DNA of 64,000 bases. It comes from Chitinophagaceae bacterium (GTDB taxonomy: Bacteria; Bacteroidota; Bacteroidia; Chitinophagales; Chitinophagaceae). The stretch lies in contig JAICXX010000006.1 in assembly GCA_025934485.1 (NCBI GenBank), forward strand, positions 17,972-81,971. Direction: 5' to 3'. Each line of letters opens with the position of its first letter. The first letter of the stretch is position 1. Under the pieces are notes generated by a model. It searched no databases and was not told the DNA's origin. It was given only the letters and a program-made list of their open reading frames with translations. Below are positions 18,043 to 27,716 of this stretch, piece by piece. A program made the translations under genes and the position numbers.

Positions 18043-21000
18043 TCAGCCTTCGAGGCCGGCCTTAAATTCTTTATGCTCCTTATGCGCCTGCGCTATCTCG
18101 TATTCCAGTTCGGGATCGATGTTCTGTTCTTCGACCTTACGTGCTTTTTCCATGAGCTCCTCATGATGATCCTGCAGCCACTGCAATTGTTTCTTGCCAT
18201 AGGACATCTTGGTGAACAGCACATACAGCACCGGCACGATGAAGATGGAGATGCCCGATGAAGCGATCATCCCGCCCAGTACGGTAACGCCGATGGTATT
18301 CCTGGAAAGGCCGCCCGCACCGCTGGCCAGCACCAGCGGCATGACGCCCAGGATAAAAGCCATCGAGGTCATGAGGATGGGCCGGATACGCAGCCGTGCC
18401 GCCTCGAGCGTAGACTTAATGAGCTCTTCCCCGCGGTCGACGCGGATCTTGGCAAATTCCACGATGAGGATCGCATTCTTGGCGGACAGCCCGATGAGCG
18501 TGATCAGCCCGATTTGCGCATAGACATTGTTGCTAAGCGATGGTGCGATGCTCAGCGCCGCGATGGCGCCAAAGGCGCTGATAGGCACGGCCAACATCAC
18601 GGCCAGCGGCACCGACCAGCTCTCGTATAAAGCCGCGAGGAACAGGAAGACAAAGATGATACAGAACAGGAAGATATACACGGTCATCGAGCCGGCCTTG
18701 ATCTCTTCGTAGCTGAGTCCGGAGAAATCGTAGGTATATCCGCGGGGAAGATATTTTGCTGCCAGCTTCTTCAGGTCATCCAGGCTCTGCCCGCTGCTAT
18801 AGCCAGGTGGGATGGAACCATCGACCTCCGCGGATCGGAAGATGTTGAAGTGCGTGATCAGCGGCGCCGCCTGTGAAGGCTTATAGCTGATGAGCGTACT
18901 CAGGGGCAACATCGAATCGCGGGAATTCCGGACGTAGTACTTGTCCATGTTCCCGATCAACGCGCGGTAGGAGGTGTCGGCCTGCATCACCACGTGATAG
19001 GTCCGGTCGTAGAGCGTGAAGTTGCCGATGAACAGGCTGCCCATGTAAGCCTGCATGGTCTGGAAGACCTGGGTGATATCCACCCCCAGCTTTTGGCATT
19101 TGTCCCGGTCGACAGTAAGGTCATAGCTGGGTGTATGCGCCGAGAAATAGCATACGGCCGTCGAAGTAGATGGATTCTTTTTCGCTTCCGCCACAAACCT
19201 GTTCACTGCTTTTTCGAAAGCATAGATATCATCGGTGGAACTGCCTTGCTCGATCTGGAAGGAGAAACCCGCCGAAATGCCGACACCGCGGATCGGCGCC
19301 GGCTGTATGACGTGGATCGAGGCATTTTTTATCCCCGCCGCAGCGAATTTTTTGTAAAGGGCGTTGGAAATGCCCGGCCATTGTGTTTCCGGTGTCGTGC
19401 GCTGGTCCCAGGGGGTAAGCATCACAAAAAAGGAGCCGGCATTCGAGGTCGCGCCGCCGTTGAGGATATTGAAGCCCGAAACGGCCACATAATGGAGGAT
19501 GCCCGGTGTTGTGTTCACGACCTTCATCATCTTTTCCATGACGTCCACACTCTGGGTCGTCGCACTGGCATCCGCCAGCTGGAAAGTGATGAACACCCGG
19601 CCGCCGTCTTCGGTGGGCACAAAACCGGAAGGTTTGGTCCGGAAAAGATAAAAGGTGCCGACACAGATTGCCGCCAGCACAAGCACGGTAATGCCCGAAT
19701 ATTTGATGGCGCGGCGGACGCCATGGACATAACGGAAGGTTAACTTGTCGAATCCTCGTTCGAACGCGGCGAAGAATTTGTCCACCCAGTTCTTTTTCTT
19801 ATGCGGGTTATGCGGCTTCAGCAGCAGGGTACAAAGCGCAGGTGTCAACGAAAGGGCGATAAACGCCGAGATGATCACCGAGATAGCGATGGTGATGGCA
19901 AATTGCTGGTACAGCCGGCCCACGATACCCGGGATGAAGCCCACGGGCACGAAGACGGCGGCGAGGATCAGGGCGATCGCCACAACGGGCGCGGAGATCT
20001 CCTTCATGGCCTGGTACGTCGCCTCTTTCGCGGACATATGCTGCTCATCGATATAATGCTGCACCGCCTCGACAACAATTATGGCATCGTCTACGACGAT
20101 GCCTATCGCCAGCACGAAGCCGAACATCGTGAGGGTATTGATCGTGAAGCCGAGGGGAATGAAGAAGATAAAGGTCCCCAGGATAGACACCGGGATGGCG
20201 AAGATCGGGATGATCGTGGATCGCCAGTTCTGCAGGAACAACAATACGACGAGCGCCACCAGCGCCAGGGCCTGCAGCAGGGTCTTTTCCACTTCTTGCA
20301 TCGAGACGCGAATGATCGTGATGGCTTCGAATGGAACGATGTAGTCTACGTCATTCGGAAAAGACTTTTTGAGCTCCGCCAATTTTGCATAGACCGCGTC
20401 GGCCGTCTGCAGGGCATTGCTGCCCGGCGCCTGGTAGATCATCAGGAACGAACATCGGTGGCCATCCACGAAGGCATTGCTGCTAAACGTGAATTTGCCG
20501 AGCTCAACCCGCGCCACGTCTTTGAGATAGACCATCGCACCCGTTTTGGGATTGGTCTTGACGACGATCTTTTCGTAATCCGCGGGCTTGTTGAGCATGC
20601 TATTGACGAGGATATTGAGCTCATAGGACTGGGCTGAATGCTGCGGTGGCGCGCCGGCCGAACCTGCAGCCACATACTGGTTTTGCGCATTGACGGCGGC
20701 GGACACATCCGCGGGCGTGATATGGTAAGACGCCATCTTTTGCGGATCCATCCAGATACGCATGGCGAACTGGTCCGTCCTGGCGCTCACATCACCGACG
20801 CCCGGCACGCGCAGGATGGCGTCCTGGATGAACACGCTGGTATAGTTGTCAAGGAAGGTGATATTATGCGAACCCTTGGGGGAATAGATCGCCACCAGCA
20901 GTAGTTGGTCGGGGTTGCTGGCGCGCACATTGAGGCCCAGCTTGCTGACGACGGAAGGCAATAACGGCGATGCTATCCTTTCCCGGTTCTGCACGTTGAG

Positions 21001-21315
21001 CGCAGACACATAGACGTTCGTTCCTACTTTGAACGTCACCCGGACATTCACGCCACCGCTATTCGTGCTGGTGCTCGTCATGTATTCCATGCCGGGCGTA
21101 CCGTTGACTTGCTCCTCGATGGGAATGGCCACCGTTTGCTCCACCGTTTGCGCGTCGGCGCCGGTATAGCTGCCGTAAATGGAGACACTGGGCGGCGAGA
21201 TATTCGGGTATTGATCCACCGCCAGGTTGAAAATGGAGATCACACCCGAGATCACCAGCACCAGCGAGATCACGATCGCTGTAACGGGCCGCTTGATAAA
21301 AGTATTTGCAATCAT
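18043..21315 (-). CDS. RND efflux pump inner-membrane subunit (HAE1/AcrB-like), second of tandem pair
   Basis: A 1090-residue trimeric proton-driven transporter subunit with 12 expected membrane segments. It starts MIANTFIKRPVTAIVISLVLVISG. The proton-relay aspartates are in GIVVDDAIIVVEAV (TM4) and the lysine in LIGLSAKNAILIVEFA (TM10). The GF-loop region and porter domains are present. The C-terminal cytosolic tail (HHEELMEKARKVEEQNIDPELEYE) is nearly the same as in the preceding pump gene. The ATG overlaps the stop of that gene (ATGA), so the two are coupled. Two different HAE1 genes in one operon resemble MdtB/MdtC-type heteromeric pumps. Substrate unknown. Confidence 0.95.
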   Translation of the reverse strand: MIANTFIKRPVTAIVISLVLVISGVISIFNLAVDQYPNISPPSVSIYGSYTGADAQTVEQTVAIPIEEQVNGTPGMEYMTSTSTNSGGVNVRVTFKVGTNVYVSALNVQNRERIASPLLPSVVSKLGLNVRASNPDQLLLVAIYSPKGSHNITFLDNYTSVFIQDAILRVPGVGDVSARTDQFAMRIWMDPQKMASYHITPADVSAAVNAQNQYVAAGSAGAPPQHSAQSYELNILVNSMLNKPADYEKIVVKTNPKTGAMVYLKDVARVELGKFTFSSNAFVDGHRCSFLMIYQAPGSNALQTADAVYAKLAELKKSFPNDVDYIVPFEAITIIRVSMQEVEKTLLQALALVALVVLLFLQNWRSTIIPIFAIPVSILGTFIFFIPLGFTINTLTMFGFVLAIGIVVDDAIIVVEAVQHYIDEQHMSAKEATYQAMKEISAPVVAIALILAAVFVPVGFIPGIVGRLYQQFAITIAISVIISAFIALSLTPALCTLLLKPHNPHKKKNWVDKFFAAFERGFDKLTFRYVHGVRRAIKYSGITVLVLAAICVGTFYLFRTKPSGFVPTEDGGRVFITFQLADASATTQSVDVMEKMMKVVNTTPGILHYVAVSGFNILNGGATSNAGSFFVMLTPWDQRTTPETQWPGISNALYKKFAAAGIKNASIHVIQPAPIRGVGISAGFSFQIEQGSSTDDIYAFEKAVNRFVAEAKKNPSTSTAVCYFSAHTPSYDLTVDRDKCQKLGVDITQVFQTMQAYMGSLFIGNFTLYDRTYHVVMQADTSYRALIGNMDKYYVRNSRDSMLPLSTLISYKPSQAAPLITHFNIFRSAEVDGSIPPGYSSGQSLDDLKKLAAKYLPRGYTYDFSGLSYEEIKAGSMTVYIFLFCIIFVFLFLAALYESWSVPLAVMLAVPISAFGAIAALSIAPSLSNNVYAQIGLITLIGLSAKNAILIVEFAKIRVDRGEELIKSTLEAARLRIRPILMTSMAFILGVMPLVLASGAGGLSRNTIGVTVLGGMIASSGISIFIVPVLYVLFTKMSYGKKQLQWLQDHHEELMEKARKVEEQNIDPELEYEIAQAHKEHKEFKAGLEG

Positions 21316-24300
21316 CCTTCCAGTGGTTTATGCTGATCGCGGGATTTTGCCAGTTCGTATTCGAGTTCCGGATCGATATTCTCGGCCTCGACCTTTTTGG
21401 TCTTTTCCATGAGCTCTTCATGATGCGCCTGGAGCCAGTCCAGTCTTTCTTTACCATAACTAAGACGGGTGATGACCACGTAGAGCACGGGCACGATAAA
21501 GATCGCAATGGTTGAAGCGGCGGTCATCCCGCCGAGTACGGTGTAGCCGATGGTCCTTCTCGCCACGGCGCCTGCGCCGGTAGCCAGCACCAAAGGTAAG
21601 ACGCCCAAAATGAATGCCAGGGAGGTCATGACGATCGGCCGCAACCGGAGCTTTACGGCATCGAGCGTGGATTGGATAAGCTCTTCGCCGCGGTCTACCC
21701 GCACTTTGGCAAACTCCACGATCAGGATGGCGTTCTTCGCCGCCAGACCGATGAGCGTGATGAGACCGATCTGGGCGTATACGTTATCGGTAAGACTCGG
21801 TACGAGCCAAAGGGTGAAGATCGCCCCGAAGGCGCCCACCGGAACGGCCAGCAGCACCGAGAAGGGAACGGACCAGCTTTCGTAAAGTGCGGCCAGGAAC
21901 AGGAAGACGAATGTGATCGAGAACAGGAAGATATAGATCGTGGTCGAACCTGCCCGTATCTCCTCGTAGCTAAGTCCGGAGAATTCATAGTTATATCCTT
22001 CGGGCAGCACTCTGCCGGCAATGGCGATGAGCGAATCGGTTGCCTGGGTGCTGCTATAACCCGTCTGCGGGGCGCCGTCGATCTCCGCGGACCGGAAGAT
22101 GTTGAAATGCTGGATGAGCGGTGCCGTTTCCGTGGGCGTATAGGTACACAGGGTGCTGAGCGGCACCATCGTGCTGTCCTGGTTGCGGACATAGTATTTG
22201 TCCATATCGCTGATCAGCGCCCGGAAATTGGTGTCCGCCTGCACCACCACGTGGAAGGTGCGGTTGTATTCGGTAAAATCATTGATGTAAAGGCTGCCCA
22301 TGAACGCCTGGATCGTCGTAAAGACATCGCCGACATTGACCCCCAGCTTCTCGCATTTCTCGCGGTCCACCTTTAGGTTATAGCTGGGCGTATTGGCGGT
22401 ATAAAAGCTGAAGGCGCCCGTGATAGCGGGGTTACTGTTCGCCTCGGCAACGAATTTACCCACGACCCGCTGGAAGGCCTGAAGGTCATCGGTAGTGGTC
22501 CGTTGTTCGATCTGCATGCTAAAGCCCACCGTTTCGCCCACACCGGGGATAGGGGAGGGAGGGATCACCTCGGCATTCGCATTCCGGATGCCGGCGTCAG
22601 CGATCCTTTTGTTCAGCACATCGATGATGCCGGGTACCTGCTCGCTCTCTTTGTTCCGTTCGTCCCAGGGCTTGAGCTGGATATAGATCGTCCCGGCGTT
22701 GGAATTGGAAGCGTTGTTAACGACGTTGAGGCCGGAGAGGGCGGCATAGTGCGCCACGCCGGGCGTATTTGTCACAACATCCATGAGCTTGTTCATCACG
22801 TCCACGCTCTGGGCGGTGGAGGATGCCGGCGGAAGCTGAAAGGTAACATACAGGCTGCCGTCGTCTTCGGAAGGAATAAAGCCCGTGGGCTTTTTCATGA
22901 ACAGGAACCAGGCGCCGATACAGATCACGACCAGCAGGACGATGATCCACCGGAAGCCCCTGATGCTCCTGTCTACGCCATTCTTGTACCGCTCCGTGAG
23001 CTTGTCGAACCAGTGGTTGAAATGATCGAATGCCTTGCTGAGGCCCCGTTTCTTTTTCTTCGGATCGGTGGGTTTCAGCAGCAGCGTACACAAGGCGGGT
23101 GTCAGCGACAAGGCGATGAAGGCGGAGAGGATTACCGAGATGGCGATGGTAATGGCAAACTGCTGGTACAGCCGGCCAACGATGCCGGGGATAAAGCCCA
23201 CCGGCACGAAGACCGCCGCCAGGATAAGGGCGATGGCTACCACCGGCGCGGAGATGTCCTTCATGGCCACATAAGTAGCTTCCTTGGGCGACATCCCTTC
23301 GTGATCCATATGGTGCTGTACGGCCTCCACTACTATAATGGCATCGTCTACGACGATGCCGATAGCCAGCACGAAGCCGAACATCGTAAGGGTATTGATC
23401 GTAAAGTTCAGCGGATAAAAGAAAATGAAGGTTCCGATGATCGACACCGGGATCGCCAGGATCGGGATCAGCGTAGAGCGGAAACTTTGCAGGAAGACGA
23501 ATACCACGATCACCACGAGCCCAAGGGTCAGGAACAAGGTGCGGACGACATCTGCCATCGAGACCTTCACCACGGTAACGGCCTCGAAGGGAATGGAGTA
23601 TTCGACATCGGCAGGGAAGTTCTGGCGCAGGAGCGCCAGCTCTTTGTAGATGCCATTGGCCGTCTCGAGGGCATTGCTGCCCGGCGCCTGATAGACGCGC
23701 AGGATCGAGGCGCGATGCCCGTCGACGAAGGAGTTACTGCTGAAGGTAAACTTGCCGAGCTCGACCCTTGCCACGTCCTTGAGATAGACCAATTCGCCTC
23801 TTGCCGGGTTGTTCTTGACGATGATGTTCTCGAACTCGGATACTTTACTGAGGCGTCCGTTCACGAGGATGCCGATCTCGAATGCCTGCGCCTTGGATTG
23901 CGGCGGGACACCGGCGGAGCCTGCGGCGACCTGTACGTTCTGGGCATTCAGCGCATTGATGATATCCTGCGGCATCAGGTTGTGCGACGCCATCTTCTGC
24001 GGGTCCATCCACACGCGCATGCTGAAGTCATCCGTGGACCGGGAGATGCTGCCCACGCCCGGTACACGCAGCAGCGCGTCCTGGACAAAGATATTGGTGT
24101 AGTTGTCGAGGAACGTGATGTCGTGCGAGCCCTGGGGCGCATAGACGGCGATCATCATGAGCTGACTGGGGTTTATCGCGCGTACGGTCACCCCGAGGCG
24201 GCTAGCCACTGCGGGCAATAGGGGGTTGGCGATGCTCACGCGGTTCTGAACGTCCAGGGTGGCGATATCAACATTGGTTCCGATATTGAACGTGACGTTC

Positions 24301-24572
24301 ATCGACAGCAAACCATTGTTCGTGCTGTTGCTCTGCATGTATTCCATGCCCGGGCTGCCGTTGACCTGCTCCTCGATGGGCGTGGCCACGGTCTGTTCGA
24401 CCGTTTGCGCGTCGGCGCCGGTAAACTGGGCGTTCACCTGGACCACGGGCGGCGTGATATCGGGATATTGGTCGATCGGCAGGGTCAGGATGCAAATGGC
24501 GCCGGCAATCACCAGTACGATGGAGACCACCATGGCAGTTACCGGACGCTTGATAAAGGTATTCGCAATCAT
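21312..24572 (-). CDS. RND efflux pump inner-membrane subunit (HAE1/AcrB-like), first of tandem pair
   Basis: A 1086-residue AcrB-like pump subunit starting MIANTFIKRPVTAMVVSIVLVIAG. The proton relay is intact: VVDDAIIVVEAV in TM4 and LIGLAAKNAILIVEFA in TM10. It shares the C-terminal tail HHEELMEKTKKVEAENIDPELEYE with its downstream paralogue and appears to be roughly two-thirds identical to it over the C-terminal membrane half. It is preceded by the adaptor gene (15-base gap) and overlaps the next pump by 4 bases. The pair probably arose by duplication within the operon. Confidence 0.95.
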   Translation of the reverse strand: MIANTFIKRPVTAMVVSIVLVIAGAICILTLPIDQYPDITPPVVQVNAQFTGADAQTVEQTVATPIEEQVNGSPGMEYMQSNSTNNGLLSMNVTFNIGTNVDIATLDVQNRVSIANPLLPAVASRLGVTVRAINPSQLMMIAVYAPQGSHDITFLDNYTNIFVQDALLRVPGVGSISRSTDDFSMRVWMDPQKMASHNLMPQDIINALNAQNVQVAAGSAGVPPQSKAQAFEIGILVNGRLSKVSEFENIIVKNNPARGELVYLKDVARVELGKFTFSSNSFVDGHRASILRVYQAPGSNALETANGIYKELALLRQNFPADVEYSIPFEAVTVVKVSMADVVRTLFLTLGLVVIVVFVFLQSFRSTLIPILAIPVSIIGTFIFFYPLNFTINTLTMFGFVLAIGIVVDDAIIVVEAVQHHMDHEGMSPKEATYVAMKDISAPVVAIALILAAVFVPVGFIPGIVGRLYQQFAITIAISVILSAFIALSLTPALCTLLLKPTDPKKKKRGLSKAFDHFNHWFDKLTERYKNGVDRSIRGFRWIIVLLVVICIGAWFLFMKKPTGFIPSEDDGSLYVTFQLPPASSTAQSVDVMNKLMDVVTNTPGVAHYAALSGLNVVNNASNSNAGTIYIQLKPWDERNKESEQVPGIIDVLNKRIADAGIRNANAEVIPPSPIPGVGETVGFSMQIEQRTTTDDLQAFQRVVGKFVAEANSNPAITGAFSFYTANTPSYNLKVDREKCEKLGVNVGDVFTTIQAFMGSLYINDFTEYNRTFHVVVQADTNFRALISDMDKYYVRNQDSTMVPLSTLCTYTPTETAPLIQHFNIFRSAEIDGAPQTGYSSTQATDSLIAIAGRVLPEGYNYEFSGLSYEEIRAGSTTIYIFLFSITFVFLFLAALYESWSVPFSVLLAVPVGAFGAIFTLWLVPSLTDNVYAQIGLITLIGLAAKNAILIVEFAKVRVDRGEELIQSTLDAVKLRLRPIVMTSLAFILGVLPLVLATGAGAVARRTIGYTVLGGMTAASTIAIFIVPVLYVVITRLSYGKERLDWLQAHHEELMEKTKKVEAENIDPELEYELAKSRDQHKPLEG

Positions 24573-24587
24573 ACAAGAAGATGAAAG

Positions 24588-25769
24588 TTATTTTTTTGCA
24601 GGGCCTTCCTTTGCGGGCCCTGCGTTGATCCGGGAGTTCTCGTGGATCGCCTGAACACCATCCAGTACGATGCGGTCGCCGACATCGATCCCCGATTTGA
24701 CGATGACATTGGGGCCGACGGTCTGTCCCAACTGTACCTTTTTCTGGAACGCGCGAAGCTCAGGTGTTTGAGCCGGATCCGCGCCTTTCCTGCCTGCTGA
24801 ATCGCCTTTGGTCTGCAGCACGGTATCTTTTGCTATGAATACGAAGTATTCACCCATCTGCTCCACAACGGCCCTGCTGGGGACCACGATCTGTGGCGCC
24901 GGGTCCTGGTTGTGCACCCGGACGACCGTGCTCATACCCGGGCGAAGGATGCCATCCGGGTTGGGAAAGGCGAGGCGGATGTCGATAGCGCCGGTTTGCG
25001 GGTCTACGGCCCGGTCGATGAACAGGATCTTACCCGGATGCGGATAGAGCTGTCCGTCGGGCAGCAGAATGGTAAAAAGCGAGTCGATCGATTTTCCCTT
25101 TCCTGCCTGCAGCTCCTCGAAATGCGGCAGCTGTGCTTCGTTCACGAGGAAATCGACGCCCATGGGATTGTCGGTGGAAATGGTATTGAGAACGGTGGTA
25201 CCCGGGGTCACGAGATTGCCGATCCTCACCTGCGAGATACCGATGGTGCCGTCGAAAGGCGCATAGATATTGGCATAGGAGAGATTGGTCAACGCCGTCT
25301 TGAGTTGCTGCTGGGCCGCCACCACCGAGTCCTTCGCGTTCTGCAATTGGATGCTCGCGTGGTCAACCAGCTGGGTCGCGATTGCTTTGTATTTAGCCAG
25401 GTATTGATACCGGTCGTAATCCTGCTGCACCAGCCTGAGGTTGCCCGAATCCACCCGTAGCGTGGCCCTGGCCTGGTCCACGGCGGCCTCGTAGAGGCGC
25501 ATGTCCAGCCGATAAAGCAGCTGACCTTTGTGTACATGCGAGCCTTCGGTAAAATCGATGGAGGTGATATACCCGGTCACCTGGGCCGTGAGGCTCACCT
25601 GGCTGACCGCGACCGTGGTGGAAGGATATTTATCATAATAAACAACAGGCCGTGCAGCTACCGTCATCAGGTTGACGGAAGCGGGTGGAGTGGGTGGAGT
25701 TGGCTTCGGCTTGCAGGAGAAAACCGCGAGGCAGAAGGCAAAAACCAGGATCGATGCCAGTCTATTCAT
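24588..25769 (-). CDS. RND efflux periplasmic adaptor lipoprotein (AcrA-like)
   Basis: A 393-residue membrane fusion protein. Lipobox AFCLAVFSCKP puts the acylated Cys at about 19. The barrel-sandwich half (QVTGYITSIDFTEGSHVHKGQLLYRLD), the alpha-helical hairpin (VDQARATLRVDSGNLRLVQQDYDRYQYLAKYKAIATQL), the returning lipoyl half (IYAPFDGTIGISQVRIGNLVTPG) and a beta-barrel domain appear in the normal order. It links the inner-membrane pump to the TolC-like channel encoded just upstream. It is the second gene of the operon. Confidence 0.95.
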   Translation of the reverse strand: MNRLASILVFAFCLAVFSCKPKPTPPTPPASVNLMTVAARPVVYYDKYPSTTVAVSQVSLTAQVTGYITSIDFTEGSHVHKGQLLYRLDMRLYEAAVDQARATLRVDSGNLRLVQQDYDRYQYLAKYKAIATQLVDHASIQLQNAKDSVVAAQQQLKTALTNLSYANIYAPFDGTIGISQVRIGNLVTPGTTVLNTISTDNPMGVDFLVNEAQLPHFEELQAGKGKSIDSLFTILLPDGQLYPHPGKILFIDRAVDPQTGAIDIRLAFPNPDGILRPGMSTVVRVHNQDPAPQIVVPSRAVVEQMGEYFVFIAKDTVLQTKGDSAGRKGADPAQTPELRAFQKKVQLGQTVGPNVIVKSGIDVGDRIVLDGVQAIHENSRINAGPAKEGPAKK

Positions 25770-25797
25770 ACCAGTGATTATTATATTAATTAGGGTT

Positions 25798-27156
25798 TTA
25801 TTTTATCGTGATGATTCCCATGGCCTTCTCCAGGTCGATCTTGCTCGATAAGACCTGGAAAAGCGATGTTTCGTACGTGAGTTCGGAGGTGATCAGGTTC
25901 GTTTCGGCGGTGATCACATTCAGGTAGGGGACTACGCCCTGCAGATACTGCAGATTCACAATACCATAGGTCTCTTTCGCCAGTTCCGTATTCTGCTTCG
26001 ATACACCGAGGTTATACAGATTGCTTTTATAGTTCGCCATGGCCGTGGTGTAATCGGTCCAGATCTGCGACTTAAGCTCCACCTCGCTCCAGTCCAGGAG
26101 ATCGTATTGCAGTCGCGCTTTCCTGATGTTTTGGCTGCGGGCGAAACCGGTGAAGACCGGTACAGAGAAAGAGAGACCTACATAGTTGAATGGATAGGCC
26201 TGCGAAAAGAGCTTGCTGAAGGCATTGTTCTCGAACTCATACTCGTAATCGAAGAAGGCGCCTATGGTAGGTATCCAGGCATGCCGGTAATAATTCACCG
26301 TTTGTAATTGCAGCTGTTTGGTGGTTTGCAGGTATTGGAATTCGGGCCGTTTGGTCATGTCCAGCGCCATCGTGGTATCGAAGGCGATGTCGTTTTGCAT
26401 CTGCAGCGTGTCGTATAGCACATTGAACTGTGCGGTGGGTGGGTAGCCCATTACCTGCTTGAGCTGGGCATATTGGGGGCGGACGGCCTCGCCTGCCTGC
26501 CGCAGCGAGAACAGCGAATTGTTGAGCGAGATCACGGCCTCGTCATAGTTCGTTTTGTCCGCCACGCCACTGACAAACTGGTGATAGGTATCGCTGACAT
26601 TCTTCGCCAGCCGGGCCGTGTCCTCTTTGAGGACGTTGATCTGTTCGAGGGTATTGAGGAGGCTGTAAAAGGTCTTGCTGACGGCCGAGACGATCTCGAT
26701 CTTGGTGCTGTCCGTGATCTGCCGCGCCTGCTTGTTGTAAAGGGGCTCGGTGTGTACCGCGTAGAGGAGGGCTGGGTTGAAGATCGTCTGCGTGACCGCG
26801 AGAGTGGGAGTGAACGTATTGACGACTCCCGTTTTTGAATTGACGATGCGCCCTGAATCGGTAAAGAAACCCGTAGGCAGGGTATTGTAGTGGGTTAAAT
26901 TGCCCTGTACGTTGACCTGGGGCAGCCAGCCGGCTATTGCAATGCGGTTGTTGGCGGTGGTGATCGCCTGGTTCACGATGGCCATGTTGATCAGCGGCTC
27001 GTGCTGGAGGGCGTAGGCCACGCATTGCTCCAGCGTCAGGGCGCTATCGGCGACCTTTTGATTCTGCGCCTGGGCACGGCCGCCAATCGATATCGTAAGT
27101 AGGACGCACGAAGTCCCTAAGAGGCGTTTTAAGGCTACTAATGCAAATCTGGACAT
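25798..27156 (-). CDS. TolC-family outer-membrane efflux protein
   Basis: A 452-residue OEP protein with signal peptide, starting MSRFALVALKRLLG. The first repeat begins ADSALTLEQCVAYALQHEPLINMA and the second near ITETNLITSE-like helices at the C-terminus (YLQGVVPYLNVITAETNLITSELTYETSLFQVLSSKIDLEKAMG), as in TolC and OprM. It is the first gene of the four-gene efflux operon, an arrangement (channel, adaptor, pump, pump) common in Bacteroidota. The promoter region upstream is AT-rich. Confidence 0.93.
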   Translation of the reverse strand: MSRFALVALKRLLGTSCVLLTISIGGRAQAQNQKVADSALTLEQCVAYALQHEPLINMAIVNQAITTANNRIAIAGWLPQVNVQGNLTHYNTLPTGFFTDSGRIVNSKTGVVNTFTPTLAVTQTIFNPALLYAVHTEPLYNKQARQITDSTKIEIVSAVSKTFYSLLNTLEQINVLKEDTARLAKNVSDTYHQFVSGVADKTNYDEAVISLNNSLFSLRQAGEAVRPQYAQLKQVMGYPPTAQFNVLYDTLQMQNDIAFDTTMALDMTKRPEFQYLQTTKQLQLQTVNYYRHAWIPTIGAFFDYEYEFENNAFSKLFSQAYPFNYVGLSFSVPVFTGFARSQNIRKARLQYDLLDWSEVELKSQIWTDYTTAMANYKSNLYNLGVSKQNTELAKETYGIVNLQYLQGVVPYLNVITAETNLITSELTYETSLFQVLSSKIDLEKAMGIITIK

Positions 27157-27209
27157 ATCGATCGTGAAAATTTATAATATATGACAATAGTTTCCAGGCC
27201 CGGCAATCC

Positions 27210-27241
27210 GAAATTGTAGACAGTGAGGAGTAAGGCGCAAA
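27210..27241 (-). promoter_or_regulatory. Candidate promoter of the RND operon
   Basis: On the minus strand TTTG (27241-27238) is followed after 19 bases by TACAATTTC (27218-27210), close to TAnnTTTG. It lies in the AT-rich 143-base gap before the TolC-like gene and about 55 bases before its ATG. Confidence 0.35.
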
Positions 27242-27299
27242 AATGCAAATTTTATGCTAACCCGGGTATACTAAGAAATTAAAAAGATATTAAATAAAG

Positions 27300-27716
27300 T
27301 TATTGAGCGTCAATCGGTTTTGACGTCCTGTAGGCCGTTCCTTTGAACAAGGCGATGAGGTCCCCCGCGGCATTGGTGATGTCGACCTGATAGACACCGG
27401 TCCTGCCGCCCTGGTGGATGGCTTTGGCTTCCACGGTCAGGATATCACCGCTATGGGCGGTCCGGGTAAAGGCAATATCGGCGTTGAGCGCCAACGTGAG
27501 GATACCGTGCGAATTGCAGGCGAAGGCGAAAGCGGAGTCGGCAGCGGCAAACAGGATGCCGCCGTGGACAACGTCGAAGCCGTTCAGCATTTGATCGGTG
27601 ATAACGAAATGTAATTTACAATACGCTGTCTCCGTGGCATCGATCTGCAACCCCAGCCATTGTGAAAAACGGTCGTGGGCCAGCATATGCGTGGTGATCT
27701 CGGCGGGGGTGCTCAT
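27300..27716 (-). CDS. PaaI-like hotdog-fold thioesterase
   Basis: A 138-residue 4HBT-superfamily protein. The motif DQMLNGFDVVHGGILFAAADSAFAFACNSHG is the PaaI-type active-site helix with the catalytic HGG-Asp pattern. ADIAFTRTAHSGDILTVEAKAIHQGGRTGVYQVDI is the usual second half. Such enzymes hydrolyse aromatic or other acyl-CoAs and often act in phenylacetate breakdown; no such genes are nearby. Its ATG overlaps the stop of the PfkB gene (ATGA), so both come from one transcript. Confidence 0.9.
   Translation of the reverse strand: MSTPAEITTHMLAHDRFSQWLGLQIDATETAYCKLHFVITDQMLNGFDVVHGGILFAAADSAFAFACNSHGILTLALNADIAFTRTAHSGDILTVEAKAIHQGGRTGVYQVDITNAAGDLIALFKGTAYRTSKPIDAQ

Noticed and set aside
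22503-24221. 572-residue plus-strand frame opposite the RND pump
   Set aside because: Antisense shadow of a highly conserved membrane protein; no family features.
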